Made by a program: the position numbers and the translations under genes | Notes under the pieces: model-generated | What the model saw: the letters and a program-made list of their open reading frames with translations, nothing else | What the model was told of the DNA's origin: nothing | Databases searched by the model: none | NCBI GenBank assembly: GCA_021771185.1 | Contig: JAETPN010000001.1 | Location: 210,771-274,770 of the forward strand | Direction of reading: 5' to 3' | Length of the DNA stretch: 64,000 bases | From: Bacillota bacterium | GTDB lineage: Bacteria; Bacillota_I; Bacilli_A; RF39; UBA660 | Shown: piece by piece, positions 24,831 to 35,248 of the stretch | How the letters are laid out: every line of letters begins with the position of its first letter | How positions within the stretch are numbered: position 1 is the first letter of the stretch

Positions 24831-25844
24831 TTAAATACTCTCGATTTCTTCTATGGATAAACCTGTAATTTTAGAAATCATAACAAGATCCATATGTTCC
24901 TGTTTCATCTTGTGAACAATCTCTCGTTCTTTTTCTTTAGACCCTTCTATGAGTCCTTCTTTGCGTCCTTCTTTTCGACCTTCTTTGCGTCCTTCTTTTC
25001 GACCTTCTTTTCGACCTTCTTTACGTCCTTCTTCCAGCCCTTTAGTACGCCCCTCTTCGAGACCTTTCTTAAGTCCTTGTTCACGACTGGTCTTTTCTAC
25101 ATATTCTTTAATTGCAGCTGCTTCTAATTTACGATGTAATTCCAAATCATATAATCCGATGAATTCTTCGTTCGATGTTAATTCCACTAACTTGTCTTTT
25201 GCTTGTTTCATGTTCATATCATCTCCACTAATCTTTTCTAGCTCTTTTAATTGATCAATTTTTAAGATCAACAGTTTCTTTTCATAAGCCTTTAACTCAT
25301 CTCCATTATAATACTTTTCTTTTAATTTGACTAGGTCTATATGATAACTTTTATATTGATCTGTTTCTAAGATTTCACCAGTCTTATCACGCATCGCAAA
25401 TTCGGTAATAATTCCACCATGATATTTAGAAAAATTATCAAAGTTAATAACATAAATTTTTTTTCGTTGATTATAACTTTCACCACGTTTCAACTGTTGA
25501 TGGGAAGAAGTAATCCCATAGTCCCTATTTCGTTCTACTAAACCATCATAATACGTTTGATTCATTTCTAAAATCAAGATATGATCATTAATGGATACAA
25601 TCATGTCAGAAATCATTTTCTTTTCATTCACATGTTCGATTGGATGTTCATTATTTTCGATTTTTAAATTTTTTAATTGATCCTTCGAAAGATCTGTGAT
25701 TCCACAAATCAAGTCAATAAGATATCCTCTACACTTTGGATCATTTAATAAATTTTTAAAAACAATATCCTCTGTCGCAGATACAACTAATCCTTGATCA
25801 AAATACCTTTTTGAAGCCTCACTTAATTTTTTAGTATACATCAT
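24831..25844 (-). CDS. Rpn/PD-(D/E)XK nuclease family protein with Gly-Arg-Lys-Glu repeats
   Basis: 337 residues from the ATG at 25844 (GAGGAGGAAAAATA upstream). The N-terminal half resembles Rpn recombination-promoting nucleases or putative transposases: FKNLLNDPKCRGYLIDLI, then SDMIVSIND and HILILEMNQTYY, i.e. the Asp and E-x-N of a PD-(D/E)XK core (E-x-Q or E-x-K in most relatives). Before the C-terminal part lies a run of near-identical GRKE units from a 12-bp tandem repeat, a common feature of this family. No terminal inverted repeats are seen around it. It could act in DNA rearrangement; function is unproven. Confidence 0.8.
   Translation of the reverse strand: MMYTKKLSEASKRYFDQGLVVSATEDIVFKNLLNDPKCRGYLIDLICGITDLSKDQLKNLKIENNEHPIEHVNEKKMISDMIVSINDHILILEMNQTYYDGLVERNRDYGITSSHQQLKRGESYNQRKKIYVINFDNFSKYHGGIITEFAMRDKTGEILETDQYKSYHIDLVKLKEKYYNGDELKAYEKKLLILKIDQLKELEKISGDDMNMKQAKDKLVELTSNEEFIGLYDLELHRKLEAAAIKEYVEKTSREQGLKKGLEEGRTKGLEEGRKEGRKEGRKEGRKEGRKEGRKEGLIEGSKEKEREIVHKMKQEHMDLVMISKITGLSIEEIESI
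24953..25036 (-). repeat. 12-bp tandem repeat (seven copies) inside the Rpn-family gene
   Basis: Seven head-to-tail 12-nt units of the type gtccttcttttc / gaccttcttttc, encoding the GRKE repeats on the minus strand. The unit length is a multiple of three, so copy-number change keeps the reading frame. Confidence 0.9.
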
Positions 25845-26000
25845 TATTTTTCCTCCTCTTCGCTCGACTATAACACGTTTAAAAAACTCCGTCAAATGAC
25901 CATTTTCAAGAATTTAAACTCCAATTTTTAGTTTTTATCTAAGAACAATTTTTAAAATTTAATAAAAAATAAATGCAAATATATAACATTTAACTTTTCT

Positions 26001-26029
26001 AAAAAAAAGAAGCAAAATTATTTTGCTTC
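26001..26029 (-). terminator. Terminator of polA
   Basis: Stem GAAGCAAAA / TTTTGCTTC with a 3-nt loop and T8 on the minus strand, overlapping the stop. Confidence 0.9.
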
Positions 26030-28612
26030 ATACCAATTATCACCATATTCAATATCTACTTTTAGTGGAACTTTTAATTCATAGGTGTGTTCCATCACTT
26101 CTTTTAATATTTTAGTAACCTGTTCAAATTCATCTTTCTTACAATCAATTACAAGTTCATCATGTACTTGTAAAATCATTTTACTTTTTAATTTTTTCTC
26201 TTTAAAGATCTGGTATACCTCATTCATTGCTTTTTTGATAATATCTGCACTGGTTCCTTGAATTGGCGTATTAAGAGCCATTCTCTCCCCTTGATTTCGT
26301 ACCATACGATTATCACTTTTTAATTCTTTGATATATCTTTTGCGATGAAGCAATGTTTCTACATAACCATTTTCATAGGCACGTTTTTTTATTTCATCCA
26401 TATATGTACGAATACCAGGGTACACTTCAAAATAATGATCAATAAATTGCTTAGCTTCCCCAACACTAATACCTAAATTTTCAGCTAATCCAAAACTACT
26501 AATTCCATAAACAATACCAAAATTAACAGCTTTCGCAATTCTTCTCATTTCTTTCGTTACTTGTTCTTCCATCTCTACATGAAAAATATCCATAGCTGTC
26601 TTTGAGTGAATATCCATATCCTTTTTAATCGCATCAATCAGTGATTCTACATTCGCCATATGAGCAAAAATACGAAGTTCTATTTGCGAATAGTCACTAC
26701 TTATCATAAGAGAATCTTCACTTGGAATAAATGCTTTTCGAATTAAGCGTCCATATTCATAGCGAATCGGAATATTTTGAAGATTTGGTTCTACGGAAGA
26801 TAATCTTCCTGTTCTTGTTAATGTTTGTGTAAATATCGTATGAATTTTACCATCAGATAAAATTGTATGACTAAGTCCATCAATATAGGTACTATATAAT
26901 TTTGTAAGCATACGATATTCCAAAATCAACGCAATAATCGGATGCTTATCCTTTAGTTTTTCTAAAACATCCGCCGCTGTTGAATACCAACGATTATTCT
27001 TTTTTCCATGAGGAAGATTTAATCGTTCAAATAAAATATCACTTAACTCCTTTGGGGAAGAAATATTAAATTCACATCCAGCATAGTTATAAATATCTTT
27101 TTCCAATAACTGAATTTTAACTTGAATTTCTTCACCCATATCCAATAGTGTTTTTTTATCCACATGAACTCCAGTAAACTCCATCTCTCCTAAGGTAATT
27201 GCCAGAGGCATTTCAATCTTATAAAATAATTCATGTAAATTTTCTTTTTCTAATCGCTCTTCTAAAAAGGATGTTGTTTCATAAATAAATTTTGCCTTAT
27301 AAAGAGCAATACTTGCGATCACTTCTAATTCTGGTTCTACTAACTTTGTTTTACCATATACATTTTCATAAAAAGGAAGTTCTCCTTCTAAATCATGAGC
27401 TAAATAAGCAATATCATCTTTTACTGTATAATCTAAAAGATAACCTGCAATCATGGAATCAAATGTAATGCCTGTAACTGTTTCACCAAGTGATTTCATA
27501 ATAACGTAAAGTTTTTTTAAATCATATGTATATTTTACATAGTCTTTCCAATATGGAAAGCTATCTTTGATTAAATGTGGGGGTATAAAGTAGTATTCCT
27601 GATCATTATATAAAGATAAACCTAAAGCCTTATCACGATGATAATTCGTTCCTAAAATTTCAATATAAACCGCACTATCTTTCGTTAACTTAATTTCATC
27701 TACTTGTTTAATAATACGTGTTTCTAATTTTTTTTCTTCTTTTTTTTGATTTAAATTAATTTTTTTTAACAAAGAATAAAATTCTAATTCTTCATATATT
27801 TTATTTAATGCTTCCATATCATTCTCTCGATATTTAATATCTGGAATTTTTATGTCCATAGGAACTTCACGAACGATTGTTGCAATTTCGTAACTCATAT
27901 AAGCATTATCTTTATCTGCGATTAATTTTTCTTTTAGTTTTCCTTTTATTTCATCGATGTGTTCATAAATTCCATCTAGTGTTTTATATTGTTGTAATAA
28001 TTTTAAGGCTGTCTTTTCACCTACGCCTTTTACACCTGGAATATTGTCCGAAGGATCCCCCATTAGTGCTTTTAAATCAACAACACGTTTGGGTTCGATT
28101 CCGTAGGCTTCGAAAAAAGTTTGTTCATTATAACGAATATAATCTTTTTGCTTTAAAAGTTTAATGTCTACATCTGGACTAATAAGTTGTAGCAAGTCTT
28201 TATCACTAGATACAATTGTTCCAACAAAATCATCTTCTAAATCGCAATAATGAGCAAAAGTACCAATAATATCATCGGCTTCATAATGATCACATTCATA
28301 ATACGTAATTCCCATAGCTTCTAACATTTGTTTTGCGATAGGAAATTGCATCTTCAATTCTTCTGGAGTTTCACTACGTCCTTGTTTATAAAAATCATAT
28401 TGTTCATGACGGAATGTTTTTCCTTTATCAAATGCGACAATCATATATTTAGGTTTTTCTTCCGCCACAATTTTATTTATCATATTTGCAAAACCAAATA
28501 AAGCATTCGTTGGAAAGCCTTTACTATTTTGCATTAAATTTCCGTTATAAGCAGTTGCATAATAACTTCGAAATAATAAGTTATTTCCATCCACCATTAT
28601 AATCTTTTCCAT
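26018..28612 (-). CDS. polA: DNA polymerase I
   Basis: 864 residues. The N-terminal 5'-nuclease domain (about 1-290) has IIMVDGNNLLFRSYYA and GDPSDNIPGVKGVGEKTA. The middle 3'-5' exonuclease domain is degenerate: the DxE site reads VYIEILG, so proofreading is probably absent, as in Bacillus Pol I. The C-terminal family A polymerase carries ISSDYSQIELRIFAH (motif A), RRIAKAVNFGIVYG (motif B) and LQVHDELVID (motif C). It is preceded by polC on the same strand. Confidence 0.97.
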   Translation of the reverse strand: MEKIIMVDGNNLLFRSYYATAYNGNLMQNSKGFPTNALFGFANMINKIVAEEKPKYMIVAFDKGKTFRHEQYDFYKQGRSETPEELKMQFPIAKQMLEAMGITYYECDHYEADDIIGTFAHYCDLEDDFVGTIVSSDKDLLQLISPDVDIKLLKQKDYIRYNEQTFFEAYGIEPKRVVDLKALMGDPSDNIPGVKGVGEKTALKLLQQYKTLDGIYEHIDEIKGKLKEKLIADKDNAYMSYEIATIVREVPMDIKIPDIKYRENDMEALNKIYEELEFYSLLKKINLNQKKEEKKLETRIIKQVDEIKLTKDSAVYIEILGTNYHRDKALGLSLYNDQEYYFIPPHLIKDSFPYWKDYVKYTYDLKKLYVIMKSLGETVTGITFDSMIAGYLLDYTVKDDIAYLAHDLEGELPFYENVYGKTKLVEPELEVIASIALYKAKFIYETTSFLEERLEKENLHELFYKIEMPLAITLGEMEFTGVHVDKKTLLDMGEEIQVKIQLLEKDIYNYAGCEFNISSPKELSDILFERLNLPHGKKNNRWYSTAADVLEKLKDKHPIIALILEYRMLTKLYSTYIDGLSHTILSDGKIHTIFTQTLTRTGRLSSVEPNLQNIPIRYEYGRLIRKAFIPSEDSLMISSDYSQIELRIFAHMANVESLIDAIKKDMDIHSKTAMDIFHVEMEEQVTKEMRRIAKAVNFGIVYGISSFGLAENLGISVGEAKQFIDHYFEVYPGIRTYMDEIKKRAYENGYVETLLHRKRYIKELKSDNRMVRNQGERMALNTPIQGTSADIIKKAMNEVYQIFKEKKLKSKMILQVHDELVIDCKKDEFEQVTKILKEVMEHTYELKVPLKVDIEYGDNWYEAK

Positions 28613-28675
28613 AACATCACCATATTATTATTATAACATGAAATAATCATTTCACTAGCTTTTAATTTTAATGGT

Positions 28676-28699
28676 AAATAAAAAAACCTTTCGGTTTTT
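28676..28699 (-). terminator. Terminator of polC
   Basis: Stem AAAAACC / GGTTTTT with a 4-nt loop and T-run on the minus strand, between polC and polA. Confidence 0.8.
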
Positions 28700-28719
28700 C
28701 TATACATTATTTTATTGTT

Positions 28720-31700
28720 TTAAAATAAACTAAGTTGGCTTGATTCATCCATTCCATCAAAAATACCCATCATACGCATTTTATCGATTAATGTTTGAGA
28801 TACTTTGGCACGTTTTTGAACATCTTCAATACTAAGGAATGGTGCTTTTTCTCTTTCTATGACAATACTTTTAGCAACAGTATCACCTAAGCCATCAATA
28901 CTTGAAAATGGTGGGATAATGGTGTGATCGTCTTTTACTTTCCATACTGTCGCATCACTTTCGTTTAAATTAACATTTGCAAAAACCATACCACGTGCAG
29001 TAGCCTCTAAGCAAACTCTTAAACTTTCCAAAGTTCCTACTTCTTTATTACTTGCTTCAAAGCCTTTATTAATAATTTCTGTCACTTTGTTCTTGATAAC
29101 TTCATATCCTTTAATCATCGATTCTACATCAACATCGGTTGCTTTACTCGTTAACCATGATGCATAAAACCATGCTGGATGATGCACTTTAAAGTAAGCA
29201 ATACGAAAGGCGCTTGTTACATAAGCTGTCGCATGAGCTTTAGGGAACATGTACTTAATCTTAGCACACGATCCGATAAACCACTCTTCAATACCAGCAT
29301 CTTTCATTTCCTGTTCCATTTCTTTCCATGTTTCAGGATCTTTACTAGCTCTTCCTTTACGAACAAATTCCATAATTTTAAAAGCACGAATTGGTTTTAA
29401 GCCGTGATACATCAAATAAACCATAATATCATCACGACAGCCAATAACATCTTTAAAAGGAACGATATTGTTACGAATTAATTCTTGGGCATTTCCTACC
29501 CACACATCTGTCCCGTGTGATAACCCTGAAATTTTAATAAGTTCGGCAAAAGTTGTTGGTTTGGTATCTACTAACATACTAATGGTAAAATTGGTTCCAA
29601 ATTCAGGAATTCCTAGCGAACCTGTTTCACACATAATTTGTTCTTTTGTAACACCTAATGGTTCTGGTGATAGGAAAATTCCCATGGTTGGTTTATCATC
29701 TAGTGGAACGGTTGTTACATCCATCCCTGATAAATCTTGAATCATACGAAGTTGTGTTGGATCGGAATGTCCTAAAATATCTAGTTTTAAGACATCTTGA
29801 TCAATCGCATGGTAATCAAAATGGGTTGTGCGCCATTCTGCACCCGTATCATCGGCAGGAAACTGGAATGGTGTAAAATCAAAGACATCCATATAACCTG
29901 GGATAACAACGATTCCTCCAGGGTGTTGCCCCGTTGTTCTTTTTACACCTGTACATCCTAAAGCTAGTCTTTCCACTTCAGCTGTACGCTTCATAATTCC
30001 TTTTTCTTCACACCAACCTTTAACAAAACCAAACGCCGTTTTCGCAGCTACAGTACCAATCGTTCCAGCTCGATATACATTATCCTCACCAAACAGTACT
30101 TTTGTATAAGCATGGGCATCAGCTTGATTTAAATCGGAAAAGTTAAGATCGATATCTGGTACTTTATCTGCATTAAATCCTAAGAAGGTCGCAAAAGGCA
30201 TATCATTTCCATCTTTAATCATATTGGCTCCACATTTTGGACAAGCCTGATCTGGAAGATCAAATCCACTAGAATAAGTTGCACCTAGAGGTTTCCCGTT
30301 CATTTCAAAAATGCTATGTTGACACTTTGGACAACGGTAATGCGCTGGTAGTGGATTTACTTCAGTAATTCCCATCATTGTAGCAACAAAACTAGAACCT
30401 ACCGATCCACGGGATCCAACAAGATATCCATCATCATTCGAATGTTTTACGAGCTTTTGAGAAATTAAGTAAATTACATCGAAGCCTCCTCCAATGATTC
30501 CCCCTAATTCCTTTTTCATTAGTTGTTCTATTTCTTCTTCAGTTAATTCTGATTCACTTTTCGCTATTAAATTCTCACGAATGATTTTTTTTACATTATC
30601 AAATCCTAATAATAAGGCTTCATGAAGCTGTTTGAATGCTTCTTCTAAAAACGCATCTTCTTCTAATTCTGTAGTACGCGCTAACCCATCTTTAATCGCA
30701 TTAAAAATTCCATCTCCATAAAGTTCTTTCGCAATACGCTCTTCAATATTATGAGGAAGTGGATCTCCATACCATTCTTTGGCTTTATCATAAACTAGAT
30801 CCGTTACAGTTTCTACAGAACGATCAATCTTTGGTGAAAATGGAACTCCACCTGTTTCAATAATAACTTCAATAATTTCTGTCATATCAGCGATTTTATT
30901 TGGATTCTCAACAACAATTCGTTTTCTTGTTTCTTCCTCTAGAAAATCAAAATCACTAAGCATTTCTTCTGTTGTCCTAAAATGCATACTAGGAATTTCT
31001 TGAATATTTTTACGTGCAAGAGGATGTCTTCCCCCACCAGGAACTTTTTGATTAACAATAATTTCACGATATATTTTGTCATCTCTTTTAAGATGATGTA
31101 CATCCCCTGTTGCGACAACAAGTTTTCCCGCTTCTTCACTTACTCGAATGATTTTCTTTAGATGTTCCATAAGTTCTCCTTTAGAACCAAAATCATTCAT
31201 TTGTAATAAATGATCATAGCATTCCATCGGTTGAACTTCAATATAATCATAAAAATTAATAATATTTGTTAATTCTTCATCACTTTTACTACGCGCTTGC
31301 GTAAATACTTCGCCTTCATAGCACCCACTACCAACAAGTAATCCTTCACGGTGTGCTTCAATTTCACTACGTAAAATACGAGCTGTTTTATACATATATT
31401 TCGTATTTGCAAGAGAAATGATTTTAAATAAATTTTTTAATCCTGTTTTATTTTTCGCAAGAAGATTTACATGGAAAGAGCGACCATATTTATGAATTTC
31501 ATCTTTACTAACAAGTTTATCTAAATCTGAAATTTTTTCTAAATTACGATCACTTAATTTATTCATCATTTTATGAAAAACTAAAGCAGTTCCTTCGGCA
31601 TCATAATCTCCACGGTGATGCGCTGTTTCATCCCAAGGAACATTGTATCTTTTTACTAAAGCAGACAACCCATGTCTAGCATAGGTATTATCCATTGTTC

Positions 31701-33333
31701 TAGAAAGTTCCAAGGTATCAATAACTGTATTTTTAAATGTACCTAAATGATATTTTTTATAAGCCATTTCTAGGAAAGATACATCGAATTTAGCATTGTG
31801 TGCAACCATAGGTAAATCGCCAAACCACGCTATAAAACGTTTAATAGCTTCTTCTTCACTGGCCTTATCACGAAGCATTTCATCCGTAATATTGGTAAGT
31901 TCAACAATTTTAGCAGGTAATTTACGTCCTGGATTAATCAGTTCATCATAACGATCAATGATTTCACCATTAAATATTTTAACTGCTCCAATTTCAATGA
32001 TCGAGTCTTTTCCACCAGCATTAAATCCTGTTGTTTCAAAGTCGAAGACAACATACGTTTGATCTAACATTACATCATCTGTAGGACGAACAACAATATT
32101 TACAGTATCATCAATTAAAGTTAGTTCAGTACCATAAATAGCTTTAAATTTATCTTTTTCTTCTTTTCCTTTGTTATATCCAGTCACTGTGTTATAAACA
32201 TGTGGAAAAGCTTGACATCCATTATGATCTGTAATCGCAATCGCTTTATGTCCCCACTTCATCGCTTGTTTGACAAGATCTACCTCGTTTACTACGCCAT
32301 CCATTTGACTCATCATGGTATGTGTGTGTAGCTCTACACGCTTTTCTTCTGCTTGATCCATGATTTCTTCTGTCACTTTTTCTAGTTTATTCACATCATA
32401 AATATTAAAAACAAGTTCATTAGAATAACTATCATCTTTTACTGTTCCACGAAGTAAAACCCAGGTTCCCTTTTTTAAATTTTTGTTTACAATCGCAAGT
32501 TCATCTTTATCATTAATAAACATTTTCGCATAAATACTATCCGTATAATCCGTAATTTTTAATGTTACAATATTTAATCCAGTTCTTGTTTCTCTTGTTT
32601 CACTATCAAAAATATAAGCTTCTAAAGTCACATTATTTTGGGGACCCATAATACGATCCATAGTCATGGGTTCATCTTTTATTTTACGTCCTAAAATAAT
32701 GGTATTATCATTATCTTTTGGAACACGAGATGGACGCTTAAACGTTTTCTTTTGCGTCGTTTCTACTGGAATATTTTCCTTAACCTCTGCGACAGTCACT
32801 TCTTTGGTTGCCTCTTTCAAATCTTCCATAATTGACGCATGAATTTCTTCACTTTCTACGGGATTAATAATAATTGATAAACCACAATCCCCAAAACCTG
32901 CACTTTTTAAATCACGAAGAAAATCATCGCCAATCGCTTGAAACTTCATTTTTTCTGCTAAATTACGAACTTCTAAAGTAATGATATTTTCAGTAATCGT
33001 TATTTTATTTTCTAGAAACAACGATAATGATGGATTTTCTTTCATATATTCTTTTATAAAATAAGTATAATAATCTTTTAAATGAGGTTCTAAAGTCCCA
33101 TGATTTACAATTGTTAAGACTGTTTTTCGAATGGTTGGAAAACCTTGCTTCATCGCTTCTTTTAACATTCCAAAAACGTGGGGTGGTAAAATAGAATCCA
33201 TCTCTATCACAAAATGATATGTATCTCGTGCATGATTTCCAATAATACGAGTTAATACCGCTTTTTTAAAATATTCTTGTTCCTCCTTTGGAAAGTTAAT
33301 TTGTTCAAATAAAATTTGTAATTTGTCTTGCAT
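28720..33333 (-). CDS. polC: DNA polymerase III PolC-type alpha subunit
   Basis: 1537 residues, the Gram-positive replicase. Order: an N-terminal PolC domain, OB fold, the PHP domain beginning VELHTHTMMSQMDGV (about 335 on) and split by the DEDDh exonuclease insert (YVVFDFETTGFNAGG, AHNAKFDVSF), a second PHP part, then the polymerase core with a zinc site CPKC...CPKCGANM and the catalytic FATFLGFNADKVPDIDLNFS. The C terminus has VEIEKAP-like HhH motifs and ends SSQLSLF, a plausible beta-clamp-binding tail. No second replicase is in the window. Confidence 0.98.
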   Translation of the reverse strand: MQDKLQILFEQINFPKEEQEYFKKAVLTRIIGNHARDTYHFVIEMDSILPPHVFGMLKEAMKQGFPTIRKTVLTIVNHGTLEPHLKDYYTYFIKEYMKENPSLSLFLENKITITENIITLEVRNLAEKMKFQAIGDDFLRDLKSAGFGDCGLSIIINPVESEEIHASIMEDLKEATKEVTVAEVKENIPVETTQKKTFKRPSRVPKDNDNTIILGRKIKDEPMTMDRIMGPQNNVTLEAYIFDSETRETRTGLNIVTLKITDYTDSIYAKMFINDKDELAIVNKNLKKGTWVLLRGTVKDDSYSNELVFNIYDVNKLEKVTEEIMDQAEEKRVELHTHTMMSQMDGVVNEVDLVKQAMKWGHKAIAITDHNGCQAFPHVYNTVTGYNKGKEEKDKFKAIYGTELTLIDDTVNIVVRPTDDVMLDQTYVVFDFETTGFNAGGKDSIIEIGAVKIFNGEIIDRYDELINPGRKLPAKIVELTNITDEMLRDKASEEEAIKRFIAWFGDLPMVAHNAKFDVSFLEMAYKKYHLGTFKNTVIDTLELSRTMDNTYARHGLSALVKRYNVPWDETAHHRGDYDAEGTALVFHKMMNKLSDRNLEKISDLDKLVSKDEIHKYGRSFHVNLLAKNKTGLKNLFKIISLANTKYMYKTARILRSEIEAHREGLLVGSGCYEGEVFTQARSKSDEELTNIINFYDYIEVQPMECYDHLLQMNDFGSKGELMEHLKKIIRVSEEAGKLVVATGDVHHLKRDDKIYREIIVNQKVPGGGRHPLARKNIQEIPSMHFRTTEEMLSDFDFLEEETRKRIVVENPNKIADMTEIIEVIIETGGVPFSPKIDRSVETVTDLVYDKAKEWYGDPLPHNIEERIAKELYGDGIFNAIKDGLARTTELEEDAFLEEAFKQLHEALLLGFDNVKKIIRENLIAKSESELTEEEIEQLMKKELGGIIGGGFDVIYLISQKLVKHSNDDGYLVGSRGSVGSSFVATMMGITEVNPLPAHYRCPKCQHSIFEMNGKPLGATYSSGFDLPDQACPKCGANMIKDGNDMPFATFLGFNADKVPDIDLNFSDLNQADAHAYTKVLFGEDNVYRAGTIGTVAAKTAFGFVKGWCEEKGIMKRTAEVERLALGCTGVKRTTGQHPGGIVVIPGYMDVFDFTPFQFPADDTGAEWRTTHFDYHAIDQDVLKLDILGHSDPTQLRMIQDLSGMDVTTVPLDDKPTMGIFLSPEPLGVTKEQIMCETGSLGIPEFGTNFTISMLVDTKPTTFAELIKISGLSHGTDVWVGNAQELIRNNIVPFKDVIGCRDDIMVYLMYHGLKPIRAFKIMEFVRKGRASKDPETWKEMEQEMKDAGIEEWFIGSCAKIKYMFPKAHATAYVTSAFRIAYFKVHHPAWFYASWLTSKATDVDVESMIKGYEVIKNKVTEIINKGFEASNKEVGTLESLRVCLEATARGMVFANVNLNESDATVWKVKDDHTIIPPFSSIDGLGDTVAKSIVIEREKAPFLSIEDVQKRAKVSQTLIDKMRMMGIFDGMDESSQLSLF

Positions 33334-33362
33334 ATAACCACCTCATAATATTATTATTGTAT

Positions 33363-33390
33363 CAAAAAAAAGAGTTCCATGAAACTCTTT
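33363..33390 (-). terminator. Terminator of the paralogous unknown gene pair
   Basis: Stem AAAGAGTT / AACTCTTT with a 6-nt loop and T8 on the minus strand, just after the stop at 33395. Confidence 0.82.
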
Positions 33391-33394
33391 TTCT

Positions 33395-34468
33395 TTATTT
33401 TATTCGTTTTTTTTCATTTAAGAATAAATCCTTATTTTTCCTAATATAATCCCTAACAAATTCCATAAAAACAAATTCATTTTTTGGAAGACAATCATCC
33501 ATTTGATGATAAAGTTCTAATAAATCATTCGCATCTAAAGTAACACCTTGGTAATGATAGGTTTTAATATTTTGAAAATATGCTGGACCTAAGAAAGAAA
33601 CATAAACCGCACGATAGGAATTTTCGTGTGCTGGAATTAGTTTCTTTAATAAAATATTATATAAAGGTAAACTATTATCTAATGTTTTCTTCAATAAATA
33701 ATGTGGTTCAACATCTGTAACACCATAATAAGATAATACATTAAAATTATCTGGATCATTCTCATATACTGAAACAATTTGTTTTAAAATACATTCATAA
33801 TATTGTTGTATTTTACTTTTATATAGTTGAACTTCTTCTGAACAAATAAAAGATGATACTTTTTGTATATCCGTTTGAACTTTTTTTAAATCTTTTTTTA
33901 AATGATACTTTTCTTGCTTGATTTTTTGTTCTATTTCTAACACACTTTGTTTTAAATTCTTAAGATATTTAACTTTTGTTGTTTCCGACAAATACTTTTT
34001 CTTTACATTCATGTCATCCAACACCTGGTAATACAAATAATTCGTTTCTTTTATTTTCATACTTTGGTTTGTCTCTTCCCCAAATTTAGTTGCATTAACA
34101 CTATAAATTTCACTATATTCTTGTAACAAATTCTTTTTTTCTACTAAGTCTTCTTCATCTAAAATTTTTTGTATAATCTTTTGATAATATTTAGGATCTC
34201 TTATTTTTCTATAATAATTATAATATTTTATTTTCTCTTTTTGATTATCAGTTGCGACTACAGAAATAAAATAAACAACTAAATAATTAAAACTTTTCAC
34301 AGTTAAATTATTTTTTTCTAAAAAACTTTTTTTATCCGCCAGTTTAATTTCTTTTGAACACATAATTCTATAAATCTTATTTAATAGTATTGTATTATCT
34401 AATGATTTTTCAACTACTTCTTTTTCATCTATAGATAAATCTTGATATAACTTTTCTAATTTTCCCAT
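33395..34468 (-). CDS. Hypothetical helical protein, paralogue of upstream gene
   Basis: 357 residues, not recognised; Lys- and Tyr-rich, no membrane segment. Two repeated helical segments are seen; the clearest, YYQKIIQKILDEEDLVEKKNL with LQEYSEIYSVNA after it, matches EKIIFSIMKEESIEKKKAML and EHRELYSLKA in the upstream gene, so the two are paralogues. It starts 2 nt after that gene's stop and shares its transcript. A helix-turn-helix-like stretch may be at FLEKNNLTVKSFNYLVVYF. Function unknown. Confidence 0.7.
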   Translation of the reverse strand: MGKLEKLYQDLSIDEKEVVEKSLDNTILLNKIYRIMCSKEIKLADKKSFLEKNNLTVKSFNYLVVYFISVVATDNQKEKIKYYNYYRKIRDPKYYQKIIQKILDEEDLVEKKNLLQEYSEIYSVNATKFGEETNQSMKIKETNYLYYQVLDDMNVKKKYLSETTKVKYLKNLKQSVLEIEQKIKQEKYHLKKDLKKVQTDIQKVSSFICSEEVQLYKSKIQQYYECILKQIVSVYENDPDNFNVLSYYGVTDVEPHYLLKKTLDNSLPLYNILLKKLIPAHENSYRAVYVSFLGPAYFQNIKTYHYQGVTLDANDLLELYHQMDDCLPKNEFVFMEFVRDYIRKNKDLFLNEKKRIK

Positions 34469-34470
34469 AT

Positions 34471-35214
34471 TTATTTACTCCTATTTTTTTTCGAATAAAG
34501 AAGCTGTAAAGTTTTATTTCGAACTTCACTAATTGCTTGTTGATATAGTATCGTAAGCCCCTTTATTTCCTTTGCACACTCAGGATGTTTAGTAACAAAA
34601 ACATGTGCTTTTAAACTATATAATTCTCTATGTTCCATCAACATTGCTTTTTTCTTTTCGATGCTTTCTTCTTTCATGATAGAAAAAATAATTTTTTCAT
34701 ATTGTCTTAAATAGCTTGCTCTTTTAGCTTCATTATATTGCGCCTCTGTAGCATATTTTTTTAAATATAATTGATAATATTGTACGGCTTCTTTTAAAGT
34801 AATCTGATACATGTCACAAAACTGTTGAATCTTTTCTTGATCTAACTCTTCCTTTATAAATAAATTGTATATTTGAACTAAAAACTTTTCTTTTTTTGTC
34901 ATAATCTCTTGACTCCCATCTATATTATTTTGTTGTGAAGCAGATTGCATTTCTTTAAACTTCACTATCGATGTCTTTTTCGCCAATACTGTGTTTTTAT
35001 GCAAGATAGATCGAATCTCGCCATATTTATCTGGTGATAAAGCCTCTACATACATATGTAACCACCTATAAAATGTTGAAGTCGAAATGGAAAATTGGCG
35101 ACAAAGTTCATGAGCAGTAATATTTTCATTCCTTCCATTTATTAAAACTAAATAATTACACATTCTTCCAATCAATGATTTTGCCTCTTCTCTGGTATAG
35201 CGACAACTTTTCAT
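34471..35214 (-). CDS. Hypothetical protein with N-terminal HTH
   Basis: 247 residues. Residues about 28-55 (NITAHELCRQFSISTSTFYRW) look like a helix-turn-helix of the kind found in transposase or sigma-region-4-like regulators. The rest is helical and Lys-rich and carries the motif shared with the downstream gene (about 165-200). It may bind DNA, but no family was recognised. First gene of a two-gene operon between polC and prmC. Its upstream region contains a hairpin of opposite polarity. Confidence 0.68.
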   Translation of the reverse strand: MKSCRYTREEAKSLIGRMCNYLVLINGRNENITAHELCRQFSISTSTFYRWLHMYVEALSPDKYGEIRSILHKNTVLAKKTSIVKFKEMQSASQQNNIDGSQEIMTKKEKFLVQIYNLFIKEELDQEKIQQFCDMYQITLKEAVQYYQLYLKKYATEAQYNEAKRASYLRQYEKIIFSIMKEESIEKKKAMLMEHRELYSLKAHVFVTKHPECAKEIKGLTILYQQAISEVRNKTLQLLYSKKNRSK

Positions 35215-35248
35215 ATTTTCCCCCTCTTTGTTTATAAATTTTTTATTT

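Noticed and set aside
24949..25254. Plus-strand open frame rich in Arg-Pro-Ser repeats
   Set aside because: It is the antisense of the GRKE tandem repeat in the Rpn-family gene and lacks a ribosome site.
24831..25844. Insertion sequence around the Rpn-family gene
   Set aside because: No terminal inverted repeats or target duplications were seen, so it is kept as a single gene.
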